This document shows, piece by piece, positions 8,781 to 17,639 of a stretch of DNA of 64,000 nt (within the stretch, counting starts at the first letter, position 1; each line of letters begins with the position of its first letter). Origin of the DNA: Gemmatimonas aurantiaca (GTDB lineage: Bacteria > Gemmatimonadota > Gemmatimonadetes > Gemmatimonadales > Gemmatimonadaceae); assembly GCF_037190085.1 (NCBI RefSeq), contig NZ_JBBCJO010000005.1, positions 984,041 to 1,048,040 on the forward strand. The letters run 5' to 3'. Made by a program: the position numbers and the translations under genes. The notes under the pieces were generated by a model. The model did no database searches. It was not told the DNA's origin and saw only the letters and a list, made by a program, of their open reading frames with translations.

Positions 8781-9719
8781 CTACCATACGGACAGATCAG
8801 CGGCGATGGTCACGGGCCCGCGAAAACCACCACGTCTCACACCGGCCAGCAGTTCGGCATCGCTGCCTCCCATGCGCACGATATGGGAGAGCACTACATG
8901 TTTCACGCCGGCCGCGACCGCCAGCGCGCCGACTTCGCGGTCGCTGGTGTGCACCGATCGCATGTAGGCGGGCCATTCTTCTCCGCCGGGACGGTCTTCG
9001 GGTTTGAGACGGACCTCGGGATAGGTCTCGTGCACGAGCACATCCGCGCCCTGTGCGGCGGCCTGCAAGTCGGCGCTGGGGCCGGTATCACCCGACAGCA
9101 CGATACGTCGTGCCGGCGTGGTGATCACATAGGCAAGCGCGGTGGCCCATCCGCCATGAGGCACACGCACGGCCGTGACGACGAGCCCGGCACTGTCGTA
9201 CACCACGCCGCCAGTGATCTCGCGCACCGCCGCGCCCGGTGTGCGTGGCAACCGCTCCTGCCCGCCGACACGCACCTCGACATCTTCACTCCACGCCTCC
9301 ACGATGCGTTCCGCCATGCGCCCGGTTCCCGGCGGTCCCATCACAGGCTGCGGAGCCCGACGCCCCATCACCCACGAGGTGAGCAACACATCGGGCAGCC
9401 CCAATGTGTGATCGGAATGCAGGTGCGTGAGAAACACCTGCGTGAATCCATCGATGGGCAGACCGGCCGCCGCCACCCGGCGCATCACACCGGCGCCGGC
9501 ATCGAATAGCAACACCCGATCCCCATACACGAACGCATACGCCGGCCCGGCACGCTCGGGATCGGGGACAGGCATGCCCGACCCCAACACGATCAGACAT
9601 CCGGCGGCGCGTTGCGCCGAGTTGCACAGTTGTCCGGTCGTGAAACGCCGCTGCGCGTCGGCTCGACTCCATGGTGCCAGGAGCACCAACCACAGCAGCA
9701 GCACCGCACCGTGGCGCAT
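8781..9719 (-). CDS. exported MBL-fold metallo-hydrolase
   Basis: 312 residues from ATG 9719, chosen because a clear signal peptide follows (RHGAVLLLWLVLLAPWSRADA). Metallo-beta-lactamase fold motifs are present: LTHLHSDHTLGLPD (HxHxDH zinc site), LSGDTGPS (bridging Asp) and HVVLSHIV (last His). The layout with HETYPE resembles the RNase Z / arylsulfatase-AtsA-like branch, many members of which are exported hydrolases of unknown substrate. It lies between the M20 peptidase and the Gfo/Idh gene on the same strand. An upstream ATG at 9752 would add 11 residues. Confidence 0.88.
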   Translation of the reverse strand: MRHGAVLLLWLVLLAPWSRADAQRRFTTGQLCNSAQRAAGCLIVLGSGMPVPDPERAGPAYAFVYGDRVLLFDAGAGVMRRVAAAGLPIDGFTQVFLTHLHSDHTLGLPDVLLTSWVMGRRAPQPVMGPPGTGRMAERIVEAWSEDVEVRVGGQERLPRTPGAAVREITGGVVYDSAGLVVTAVRVPHGGWATALAYVITTPARRIVLSGDTGPSADLQAAAQGADVLVHETYPEVRLKPEDRPGGEEWPAYMRSVHTSDREVGALAVAAGVKHVVLSHIVRMGGSDAELLAGVRRGGFRGPVTIAADLSVW

Positions 9720-9857
9720 GCCGTCAGCTCCGGATTTCGCGCTGCCGTTCACGTTCCACGAGCCACCGCCGGAGTATTTTGCGCGACGATGACCTGGGAG
9801 TGGCCTCGAAGGATTCCACGGACCGTACCTTCCCGGGAGTGGTGAGAGGAACGATGG

Positions 9858-11267
9858 TCAGGGTCGGCTCGCAATCGCACGCACGAGCCGTTCGGTGTAT
9901 TGCGCCATGTCCGTCAGCGCCGTTGCCGGAAGGCGCTCATCGTTGCCATGCATGCGCGCCAGATCGTCTTCGGGCACGAAGAGGCCAGCCACACCGAACG
10001 TGGGAATGTTCCTGTTGCGGGAGTAGACCCCATCGGTCGCACCGGTCTCCATGAAGGGCACGAGGGGCACCGTGCCGAATCGCGGTCCGAGTGCGTCCGC
10101 CAGCACCGACTCCAGCCACACCGGCATGGCGGATGCCGGACTCGGTGTGAGTGGCATGTCCACACGCAACGTGATGCTGCTGTCGGCAATGACCTGCGTG
10201 ATGCTGCGCAACACTGCCGCCTCCGTCTCACCGGGCAGCACGCGGCAATTGACATTGGCTGTGGCTTCGGCGGGAATGGCGTTGGGCGCGGTTCCCGCGC
10301 GCAGGATCGTCGTGATGCACGTGGTGCGAAGTCGCGCCGCGGTCGGTGGATCGGCCAGCAGGACCTGCAACGCCTCGGCGTCATCGGGCCTGGCAGCAAC
10401 GGCCTGCATGGCCTTTCCCAGAGCTCCCGGAGTATTCGGCCCCGCCCGCTCGAGAAACATTCGCACGAACGGGGAAACCACCACCGGAAAGCGGTGCGTG
10501 GCAAGCCGCGTCACGGCTGCCGCCAGATGATCGATGGGCGAGAGACCGACCGGGACCGAACTGTGCCCGCCAGGCCCCTTCGCCACCAGCATGATGTCGA
10601 GATAGGCTTTCTCCGCGCCCTGCACGGCGAACGTGGTCAGCTTGCCGTCGCGCATGTCACCGCCGCCGGCATCGAGGTTGATGACCACATCCGACCGCAC
10701 CAATTCGGGGCGATGCTCGTACAGCCATTCCACTCCGTTCTCCACGCCCGATTCCTCACCGGCGGTGAGCGTGAGAATCAGGTCGTGCGTGGGGATCACA
10801 CCGCTGCGACGCGCCACGAGAAACGCCGCCACCGCGGCTGCGGCAGGCCCTTTGTCATCGAGCACACCGCGACCATACAGATAGCCGTCGCGTTCGACGA
10901 GACGGAAGGGGTCGGTGGTCCAACCGGCGCGCTCGACTTCCACCACATCGAGATGAGCATTGAACAGAATCGGCGATGCCGATGAGCGGCCCCGCCAGCG
11001 CACGACGAGGTTTTGCGTCCGCGCACCGGCTCCCGCGACGACGACATCGGCTGAGGGCCACCCCGCCGCACGGAAGCGCGCCGCGAGTGTGCGCACCAGC
11101 GGCGTAGTACTGCCCGCGTCCGCGGTGGTATTGGTCGCCACCATCTCGGCGAGCACACGCTTCGCGAGCACCTCGGCAGGCTGGGCACATGCGACGCGGC
11201 CGGCAGCGACAACGCCGATCATGAGCCCCGCGATCATCGGGAACGCCCTGCCGCGGCGTGGCATCAC
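9858..11267 (-). CDS. exported M20-family metallopeptidase
   Basis: 469 residues with a signal peptide (about 28 residues, ending VACAQ). The M20 di-zinc core is clear: LFNAHLDVVE (His-x-Asp), YGRGVLDDKG (bridging Asp) and TLTAGEESG (catalytic Glu pair), with the dimerisation domain lying between them and the C-terminal segment. M20 enzymes hydrolyse dipeptides, N-acyl amino acids or carbamoyl derivatives. ATG 11267 overlaps the amidohydrolase stop by four bases (ATGA), so the two are translationally coupled. Substrate unknown. Confidence 0.92.
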   Translation of the reverse strand: MMPRRGRAFPMIAGLMIGVVAAGRVACAQPAEVLAKRVLAEMVATNTTADAGSTTPLVRTLAARFRAAGWPSADVVVAGAGARTQNLVVRWRGRSSASPILFNAHLDVVEVERAGWTTDPFRLVERDGYLYGRGVLDDKGPAAAAVAAFLVARRSGVIPTHDLILTLTAGEESGVENGVEWLYEHRPELVRSDVVINLDAGGGDMRDGKLTTFAVQGAEKAYLDIMLVAKGPGGHSSVPVGLSPIDHLAAAVTRLATHRFPVVVSPFVRMFLERAGPNTPGALGKAMQAVAARPDDAEALQVLLADPPTAARLRTTCITTILRAGTAPNAIPAEATANVNCRVLPGETEAAVLRSITQVIADSSITLRVDMPLTPSPASAMPVWLESVLADALGPRFGTVPLVPFMETGATDGVYSRNRNIPTFGVAGLFVPEDDLARMHGNDERLPATALTDMAQYTERLVRAIASRP

Positions 11268-12718
11268 CAGAGCCCTGCCTTGCCCCGCACCGATTCGATG
11301 AGCGCCTTGGGATCGAAGCCCACGCCCTGCCTGAACACCAACTCCACGTTGCGGATGGCCGTGATGTCCTGCGCCGGATTGCCGCCCAGCACGACGAGAT
11401 CGGCCAGTTTGCCAATCGCCAGCGAGCCGGTCACATCGCCACGACCGAGATACGTGGCGCCGTTCAACGTGGAAATGCGAATGGCCTCCAACGGCGTGAA
11501 TCCCGCCTCCACCAGCAATTCCACCGCGCGCTGATTGGAGAATCCAGGCACCAGCCCACCACCGCCGGTCGGATCGGTGCCGACGATCACCGTACCGCCG
11601 GCCTTCGCGAAGGCGCGCTCCATGGCCATGCCCTTGGGGAATGCCCTGAGATACGGAGACTGACTGTTGCGCTGCGTGCTCTCGTACCGCCGCTGATAGT
11701 CCTCGCGCAGTTGCGGCAGCAGCACATCGAGACCGCGGGGCAACGGACGTCCTGGCGTGAATGTCTCGAAAATGGTCAGTGTGCTCGTGACGGCGACCTT
11801 GCGATCGATCAGGTACTTGAACAACGCCTGCACATCGGAGCTCGCCGGATCGAGTTCGGCCATCGTGTTCTGTGCCGCGCCGCCACGTCCGACGCAGGTA
11901 TCGGGCTTCTTGTTGGGCACGAAGTCGTTCATGGCGAAGAACGCATGTTCGAGATCGTCGATCCCCGCGTCCGCCGCTTCACGATAGGTCACCGAACACA
12001 GATGCCCCGTGATCTTGAGACCGCGCCTGTGCGCCGCATCGGCCGCCACCTTCAACGCGGCCCGCGAGATGTTCATGTACGCCTTGAACGACGTGGCCCC
12101 GAGATCGGCCCAGTATTCCACCAGCTTGCGCGCATCGCTCGTGTCGCGAAGGATCTGTACCTGATTGAAGCCCATGCCCGGCCCCTCCAGATACGGCGCG
12201 GTCGCGTCGATCCACGGGCCGGGCTTGTCACCGCGTGCGATGGACTGCCCCACGAGAATCTCGGAGATGCCGTTCATGTTGCCGCCGGTGCGCATGCTGG
12301 TGACACCGCCGGCGAGATACAACCGCGTGAAACTCTCCGTGAGATTGGCGTACGTGCCCGCCCCCACCGGGTAGTACAGATGTTCATGAACCATCACGAG
12401 GCCGGGAATCACGGTCTTCCCGGCGAGATCCATGCGCAGCGCACCATCGGGAACGGGTGTATTCGCAGTCGGCCCCATGGCCGCGATACGACCGTCCCGC
12501 ACGATCAGCGTCTGCCCCTCGCGGGGAGCGGCGCCGGTCCCGTCGATGAGCCGGACATTCGTGAGGGCCACCACCGGCGTGTCCACACGCACGTACGAGC
12601 GTGTGGCGGGTCCGATCGGGGCACGCTGCGCCGCGATCGCATCGGCCGCCACGTGAGTCGCGAGCAGTGTAGTCATGCTCAGGGCCATACCCCACACGAA
12701 CGCACGTCCGGACATCAT
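11264..12718 (-). CDS. exported amidohydrolase family protein
   Basis: 484 residues, N-terminal signal peptide of about 28 residues. It belongs to the metal-dependent amidohydrolase superfamily (imidazolonepropionase/prolidase-like). VIPGLVMVHEHLYYP carries the HxH metal pair, GLKITGHL and DDLEHAFF supply further histidines, and VGTDPTGGGG carries the catalytic Asp. The C-terminus GSLAIGKLADLVVLGGNP is the usual composite-domain closing motif. It overlaps the genes on both sides by four bases, fixing it inside the operon. Likely hydrolyses a cyclic amide or dipeptide-like bond; not resolvable further. Confidence 0.92.
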   Translation of the reverse strand: MMSGRAFVWGMALSMTTLLATHVAADAIAAQRAPIGPATRSYVRVDTPVVALTNVRLIDGTGAAPREGQTLIVRDGRIAAMGPTANTPVPDGALRMDLAGKTVIPGLVMVHEHLYYPVGAGTYANLTESFTRLYLAGGVTSMRTGGNMNGISEILVGQSIARGDKPGPWIDATAPYLEGPGMGFNQVQILRDTSDARKLVEYWADLGATSFKAYMNISRAALKVAADAAHRRGLKITGHLCSVTYREAADAGIDDLEHAFFAMNDFVPNKKPDTCVGRGGAAQNTMAELDPASSDVQALFKYLIDRKVAVTSTLTIFETFTPGRPLPRGLDVLLPQLREDYQRRYESTQRNSQSPYLRAFPKGMAMERAFAKAGGTVIVGTDPTGGGGLVPGFSNQRAVELLVEAGFTPLEAIRISTLNGATYLGRGDVTGSLAIGKLADLVVLGGNPAQDITAIRNVELVFRQGVGFDPKALIESVRGKAGLW

Positions 12719-13314
12719 GCGCCTCCCAGCGCCTTGGTGTTCGCCGGGGCCGGACAGCCTTTCCAGAATGCCTGCGGCACATTGCCCATGTAGCCGATGT
12801 CCTTCACCCCGATACGACTGGTGAAAAAGCCACCGGCGCAGAGATCGCGGAACGCATTGAAGAAACGGACGCCAGCCTGATGTTCGGGTTTGGCCTTCGC
12901 GGGCCAGGCAATGTCATCGACGATCGCCACCCGCTGCGCCGCGGTGATGTCGGGGAACGGCTTGCCGAAACGCGTGCGGGATTCGGCATTCAGCCAGCCC
13001 AGCCCATCGCGCATGCGGGTCTGATTGCCGGTGTACGTGAGCATCACGAAATCCATGAACTCCGGCACACCGGCGTCGGTGGCGCTGCCGGATCTGGCAT
13101 CGCGCGGAATCACGATGTCCGCCAGCACCCGCACCGTACGCCACTCCAGCGGCTGGAAGAACTTCGGCGTGAAGGCCGTCTTCGGTTGCGCCTGTTCCAG
13201 CGACTCCATCACGGCGTGGGTGTGGAGCGCCGCATCGGCCACCTCGCTGTGCGACAGCGCCCACGCGCCCATGGGCATGGTCGCCAGCAGCTTCATCATC
13301 TCGCGACGTTCCAT
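12715..13314 (-). CDS. gluconate 2-dehydrogenase subunit 3 family protein (small subunit of GMC complex)
   Basis: 199 residues from ATG 13314. The start RREMMKLLATMPMGAWAL looks like a Tat signal (twin Arg followed by a hydrophobic stretch). The body matches the gluconate 2-dehydrogenase subunit 3 family: RVLADIVIPRDARSGSATDAGVPEFMD and the C-terminal GYMGNVPQAFWKGCP. In known complexes this subunit is needed for folding and export of the FAD catalytic subunit. The catalytic partner here has no signal of its own and is immediately upstream, its TGA overlapping this ATG (TGATG). The open frame extends upstream to 13947, but that part overlaps the GMC gene and is not conserved in character. Confidence 0.9.
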   Translation of the reverse strand: MERREMMKLLATMPMGAWALSHSEVADAALHTHAVMESLEQAQPKTAFTPKFFQPLEWRTVRVLADIVIPRDARSGSATDAGVPEFMDFVMLTYTGNQTRMRDGLGWLNAESRTRFGKPFPDITAAQRVAIVDDIAWPAKAKPEHQAGVRFFNAFRDLCAGGFFTSRIGVKDIGYMGNVPQAFWKGCPAPANTKALGGA

Positions 13315-15011
13315 CAGAGAGCCCCCACCTTGCGCTGCGCGGTGATGTACTCGGACGCGCGCATCGACAGCGCGAGAATGGTCCAGGTGGGATTCTTGTC
13401 GCACTGCGACACGAACGGTCCGCCGTCCGCCACGAAGAGATTCCTGCAGTCCCACGCCTGACAATTGCTGTTGAGTGCCGATGTCTTCGCATCGCTGCCC
13501 ATGCGCACGGTGCCCAGTTCGTGAATGATCGTCCCGCCCGTGCTGATGCCGTACCCCTGCTCCTTCGTGGGCATGGGATTGAACACCGTTCCTCCCATCT
13601 CGGCGATGAGCGCGCGGAACGTCTCCTGCATGTGTTTCACCTGGTTGTACTCGTAGTCCGTCCACTGCCAGTGGAACCGCAGCACCGGAATGCCCCACTG
13701 GTCGCGGCGTTCCGGATCGATCTCGGCGTACGACTTCTCGTTCGGGATCATCTCCCCGCGTCCCGAGAAGCCGATCGTGGTGCCCCAGTACTTGCGGTAG
13801 CTCTCCTTGAGCGACGCACCATACCCACCGCCATCGGGATACCGCTGGATGCCGCCCATGAATCCATAGCTCGGCATACCGTATCCTCCCCACACTTCGA
13901 TGTGATACCCGCGGGGGAAATCGAGCTTCCTGTTGTCCACCCACCACGGCATGTAGATGTGCCCACCGCCCACACCATCGCAGTTGTGTCGCGGCATGCC
14001 TTCGAGAGCGGGGATATACCCGGCCACGTCGGTGCCGGTGGAGTCGGTGATGTAACGTCCGACGACGCCGCTCGAATTGCCGATCCCGTTGGGAAACCGC
14101 GAGGACTTCGAGTTGAGCATGATGCGGCTCGATTCGAGACTCGATGCGGCCAGGACCACCACCTTCGCGCGCACGTGTTCGTCGCGACCGGTCTTCTTGT
14201 CGATATAACTCACACCCGTGGCGAGTCCGGCATCGTTCACCGTGACTTCACGCGCCATGGCGTTGCTCAGGATCGTGAGCCGTCCGGTCTTCTGCGCCGG
14301 AAACAGCAGCACATTGGGCGCCGTGAAGTTGGAGTTGGTCATGCAGCCACGATTGCACTGCCCGCAATAGTGGCAGGGGGCGCGCATGCCGAGCGGCTTG
14401 GTGATGATGGAAAGACGCGCGGGAATGCAGGTGACATTCAGCTTCTTCGACGCGCGCTGCACGAGTTTTTCGTAACACCGCGGTTCCGGCGGCGGCATGA
14501 ACTCGCCATCGGGGTGATTGTCGAGCCCTTCCCTGCTGCCGAAGATGCCGACCAGTCGATCGACCCGATCGTAGTACGGTTTGAGGTCGTCGTATCCGAT
14601 CGGCCAGTCGTCGCCGAGTCCGTCGTGAGACTTCGCCTTGAAATCGCGCGGCCCGAACCGCAGGGAGATGCGCCCCCAGTGATTGGTCCGACCACCCAAC
14701 ATGCGACCGCGCCACCAGCGAAAGCTCTGCGAACCCTCCGCCACCGTATACGGTTCACCGGGAATGTCCCAGCCGCCAAGGCACGCATCGTGTTCCCCGA
14801 ACTGCCGCTCCGGCGTGCTCCCCCCGCGCCGCGCCGTATCGTACGGCATCTTGAGCATCGAGGAGTCCTTGGTATTGTCCCACCAGGGGCCGGCTTCGAG
14901 CAGCACGACCCGCGCGCCTTGCCGCGTCAGCTCATGGGCCGCCATGGCGCCACCGGCGCCGGAGCCCACAATGCACACATCGTACTCGGGACGCCGCGGC
15001 TGGATCTGCAT
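13314..15011 (-). CDS. GMC-family FAD oxidoreductase with cysteine cluster
   Basis: 565 residues from ATG 15011. YDVCIVGSGAGGAMAAHELT binds the FAD ADP moiety, and the C-terminal IHELGTVRMG and NLFVADGGPF are GMC signatures. Residues C213, C216, C219 and C223 (CHYCGQCNRGC) form a Cys cluster like that of sugar dehydrogenases of the FAD-GDH / glucoside-3-dehydrogenase kind, where it binds an Fe-S cluster. There is no signal peptide; export with the Tat-type small subunit is likely. Expected reaction: oxidation of a sugar hydroxyl, plausibly at C3 of a glycoside, passing electrons to the respiratory chain. The start was moved from an upstream frame because the Rossmann motif begins 10 residues after this Met. 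Confidence 0.93.
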   Translation of the reverse strand: MQIQPRRPEYDVCIVGSGAGGAMAAHELTRQGARVVLLEAGPWWDNTKDSSMLKMPYDTARRGGSTPERQFGEHDACLGGWDIPGEPYTVAEGSQSFRWWRGRMLGGRTNHWGRISLRFGPRDFKAKSHDGLGDDWPIGYDDLKPYYDRVDRLVGIFGSREGLDNHPDGEFMPPPEPRCYEKLVQRASKKLNVTCIPARLSIITKPLGMRAPCHYCGQCNRGCMTNSNFTAPNVLLFPAQKTGRLTILSNAMAREVTVNDAGLATGVSYIDKKTGRDEHVRAKVVVLAASSLESSRIMLNSKSSRFPNGIGNSSGVVGRYITDSTGTDVAGYIPALEGMPRHNCDGVGGGHIYMPWWVDNRKLDFPRGYHIEVWGGYGMPSYGFMGGIQRYPDGGGYGASLKESYRKYWGTTIGFSGRGEMIPNEKSYAEIDPERRDQWGIPVLRFHWQWTDYEYNQVKHMQETFRALIAEMGGTVFNPMPTKEQGYGISTGGTIIHELGTVRMGSDAKTSALNSNCQAWDCRNLFVADGGPFVSQCDKNPTWTILALSMRASEYITAQRKVGAL

Positions 15012-15048
15012 TGGATGAAGTGGGGGAATGCGGTGAGGAAAGGACGGC

Positions 15049-15960
15049 TCACAACGCCTTGAGCGCCGCGGCGCTGGCGGTGATCGAAGCGATCGGATCG
15101 GTCGGGTTGTCGTGCTCGATGAACCAGTGCGAGAGGCCGCTGTTGCGCCCTTTCGCAAGAATGCTGCGGAAATCGATCGTGCCGGCCCCCACGTCGGTCA
15201 TCCGACGTTCTGGCGGCGGTCCTGCATCTTTCATGTGACATGCCACGACACGGCCCGGCCAGCGCCCGATGATCGCCAACGGATCCTGCCCGGCCTTCAC
15301 CGCCCAGTAGATATCGAGCTCCAACTTGACCGCATTCGGATCGGTCTGGGTGGTCATGACTTCGTAGCCCGTGGTGCCGTCGATCGGCGTGAATTCGTAG
15401 TCGTGGTTGTGATACGCCAGCGACAACCCCGCCGCCTTCGCGCGCGCTCCACCCGTGTTCAACCGCTCTGCCAGACGCTGCCAGTTGGCCCGCGAGCCGC
15501 GATACTCGGCCGTCACCGACGGCACGACCACAAGACGATGCCCCATCGCGTTGGCCCGATCGAAAATCGCCCCCCAGCCCTCGTCGGTTGCTGGCAGCGC
15601 TTCATGGGTCGCGGGCGCGGTGAGTCCATGCCGCCCGAGCAACGCCCGCCACCACGCCGCATCCTTGTCGTAGTAGCCCGCAAATTCCAACTCCGTGATG
15701 CCGGCCCGCGCGACAGCGGCGATAGTCCCTTCGAGATCTTTCGCCAGCAGACTGCGCACCGTGTAGAGCTGCAATCCGATGCGCTCGATGCGCGCCCGCG
15801 ATGGCGTCACACCGGCACCGGTGGCTGCCGCCAGGGAAGGCCACAGCGACGCTCCTGCACCACCGGCAAGGCCTCCGGCCAGCAGACGCAACGCCGCGCG
15901 TCGCGATACGATCGACGCGTGTTCGTGTTCGTGCCCGTGCTCGTGTTTCGGTTCGTTCAT
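15049..15960 (-). CDS. sugar phosphate isomerase/epimerase family TIM-barrel protein (Tat-exported)
   Basis: 303 residues. The N-terminus holds a histidine-rich stretch (HEHGHEHEH) followed by a Tat signal (SRRAALRLLAGGLAGG). The barrel is of the xylose-isomerase-like AP_endonuc_2 type. LAYHNHDYEF, KLELDIYWAVKAGQDPL, VACHMKDAG and FIEHDNPTDP carry the usual metal and substrate residues. Such exported isomerase-like proteins are common beside DUF1080 and GMC genes, and some act on keto sugars. ATG 15960 overlaps the GNAT stop by four bases. The exact reaction is not established by sequence. Confidence 0.9.
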   Translation of the reverse strand: MNEPKHEHGHEHEHASIVSRRAALRLLAGGLAGGAGASLWPSLAAATGAGVTPSRARIERIGLQLYTVRSLLAKDLEGTIAAVARAGITELEFAGYYDKDAAWWRALLGRHGLTAPATHEALPATDEGWGAIFDRANAMGHRLVVVPSVTAEYRGSRANWQRLAERLNTGGARAKAAGLSLAYHNHDYEFTPIDGTTGYEVMTTQTDPNAVKLELDIYWAVKAGQDPLAIIGRWPGRVVACHMKDAGPPPERRMTDVGAGTIDFRSILAKGRNSGLSHWFIEHDNPTDPIASITASAAALKAL

Positions 15961-16454
15961 GCTTCCGGTCCTCCCGCGGCCAACTGCGTGAGCGCATCAC
16001 CCGCGACGCGATAGACGGTCCATTCGTCCTGCGGGCGCGCGCCGAGTTTTTCGTAGAAGCCGATCGCATCGACGTTCCAGTCGAGCACCGACCACTCGAG
16101 TCGTCCACACCGGCGTTCCATCGCCAGGGCAGCCAGTCGTACGAGCAGCGCCTTGCCGATCCCACGCCCCCGGAATGCCGGCGGGACAAAGAGATCTTCG
16201 AGATAGATCCCCGGTCGCGCAAGGAACGTGGAGAAATTGTGGAAGAACAGGGCGAAACCGGCGACCGCGCCTTCCCATTCGGCAATGATCACCTCGGCAT
16301 AAGGCCGCTCTCCGAACAGCGCGTCCCGCAGCAGATCGTCGGTTGCGATGCACTCGTGCCGGAGCCGTTCGTAGTCGGCCAGCCCCTCGATGAGTTCGCG
16401 GATGGTGGACACGTCCTGCGCCGTGGCCGGACGAATGTGCAACGATGTGGTCAT
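15957..16454 (-). CDS. GNAT-family N-acetyltransferase
   Basis: 165 residues. HIRPATAQDVSTIRELIEGLADYE at the start, GIYLEDLFVPPAFRGRGIGKALL (acetyl-CoA pyrophosphate loop, RGRGIG) and DWNVDAIGFYEKLGA are characteristic of the diamine/polyamine-acetyltransferase-like GNAT branch (SSAT-like). Likely transfers acetyl from acetyl-CoA to a primary amine. It overlaps both neighbours by four bases (ATGA), so it is embedded in the operon. Start at ATG 16454, since the longer frame runs into the preceding gene. Substrate not determined. Confidence 0.92.
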   Translation of the reverse strand: MTTSLHIRPATAQDVSTIRELIEGLADYERLRHECIATDDLLRDALFGERPYAEVIIAEWEGAVAGFALFFHNFSTFLARPGIYLEDLFVPPAFRGRGIGKALLVRLAALAMERRCGRLEWSVLDWNVDAIGFYEKLGARPQDEWTVYRVAGDALTQLAAGGPEA

Positions 16455-17593
16455 GATTCCGTTCTCCGGTTTTCCCCGAGCAAGGTGCGCACGGCAAAAA
16501 AATCGCCATCGAGCGCCGCACCGACCACCGCGCGTGCAGCCAGTGCGCCGATCACGTTGCCGGTCCCCGAATAGCCACCCAGCGCCCACACGCCCTCGCG
16601 CACCTGTTCCACGATGGGCAGTCCCGTATCCGTGTAACCGGCACAAGCGGCCCAGCGATGCGTGACGGGTGCCGCAACACCGATATGCGAACGCAGGAAA
16701 TCTTCGAGCATGCCCTGCACCGGTTCGGTGGGAATCGCATCGGTGCTCCACTCGCTCTCGCCCGCCCGATCGCGAAATCCGCCCAACGCCACCGAGCCAT
16801 CGGGTAATTGCTGCCAGTACTCGTAGCCCTCACGATAGTACATGGGACAGGGAATCCGGCATTCGGTGGTGGGTGCCGTGGCCAGCATCTGCAGGCGTGC
16901 CGTCCGTACCCGACCGATGAGTTCGGGTAGCAACAACTCGAGACGGCCATCCACCGCCACGAATACCCGCGCACAATGCACCACACCATGTGGCGTGATC
17001 ACGCGCGTGCCGACGATCTCCTGTACCGGCGTGCGCGCGAAGAGCCGCGCTCCTTCGGCACGGGCCTGCACTGCCATGGCGCGGCAGCGCGCCAACGGAT
17101 TGAACGAGGCATCCGCGGGCAGAAACAGGCCGACGCCGAGTGCGTCTTCGATCCATTCGCAGGCCAACCCGTCGGCCCGCATGGCTTCGAGCTGCGCCCG
17201 ACAGTCGTCGAGTTCCCACTCGTCGGCCGCGAGACGACGTGAGCCCGTGAAGCGCACTGTGCCCGGCGCGGCGGCAGCGATACGCGGCAACTCGGCCAGC
17301 GTCGCCGCATGGATGGCCCGCGCGCGCTCCCGCCCATGCTTGCGCACGGCATCGTGATAGAAGTCATAGGCACCGGCCAGCAGGAAACCGCCATTGCGGC
17401 CGGCCGCGCCAGCGCCCACGTCACCCGCGTCGATCCCGATCACCCGTTCGTCGCGACGCAGCAACTCCTCGATGATGGTCAGGCCCGTACCACCGAGGCC
17501 GATCACGCAGGAATCGGCGCTGACATCGCCCGTCAACGCGGAAAGTGGCGTCCACTGACCATCGTCCCAAACCGGGACATTCGACTGGCTCAT
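16451..17593 (-). CDS. FAD-dependent oxidoreductase (DAO family)
   Basis: 380 residues, cytoplasmic. The FAD motif CVIGLGGTGLTIIEELLRR, the GAGAAGRNGGFLLAG segment and the C-terminal DTGLPIVEQVREGVWALGGY and GTGNVIGALAARAVV are typical of the D-amino-acid-oxidase / glycine-oxidase superfamily. Such enzymes oxidise amines or amino acids. It is the first of the overlapping genes in the minus-strand operon, 46 bases after the S41 peptidase. Amine oxidation beside a polyamine-type GNAT suggests amine handling, though this is weak inference. Confidence 0.9.
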   Translation of the reverse strand: MSQSNVPVWDDGQWTPLSALTGDVSADSCVIGLGGTGLTIIEELLRRDERVIGIDAGDVGAGAAGRNGGFLLAGAYDFYHDAVRKHGRERARAIHAATLAELPRIAAAAPGTVRFTGSRRLAADEWELDDCRAQLEAMRADGLACEWIEDALGVGLFLPADASFNPLARCRAMAVQARAEGARLFARTPVQEIVGTRVITPHGVVHCARVFVAVDGRLELLLPELIGRVRTARLQMLATAPTTECRIPCPMYYREGYEYWQQLPDGSVALGGFRDRAGESEWSTDAIPTEPVQGMLEDFLRSHIGVAAPVTHRWAACAGYTDTGLPIVEQVREGVWALGGYSGTGNVIGALAARAVVGAALDGDFFAVRTLLGENRRTES

Positions 17594-17639
17594 GCGGCGT
17601 GCGGGTCGAGGAAAAAGAACGCCCGGACCCGAAACGCCT

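Noticed and set aside
13314..13947. N-terminal extension of the gluconate-dehydrogenase small subunit into the GMC gene
   Set aside because: It overlaps the GMC coding sequence in another frame, while ATG 13314 starts with a Tat-like signal and meets the GMC stop.
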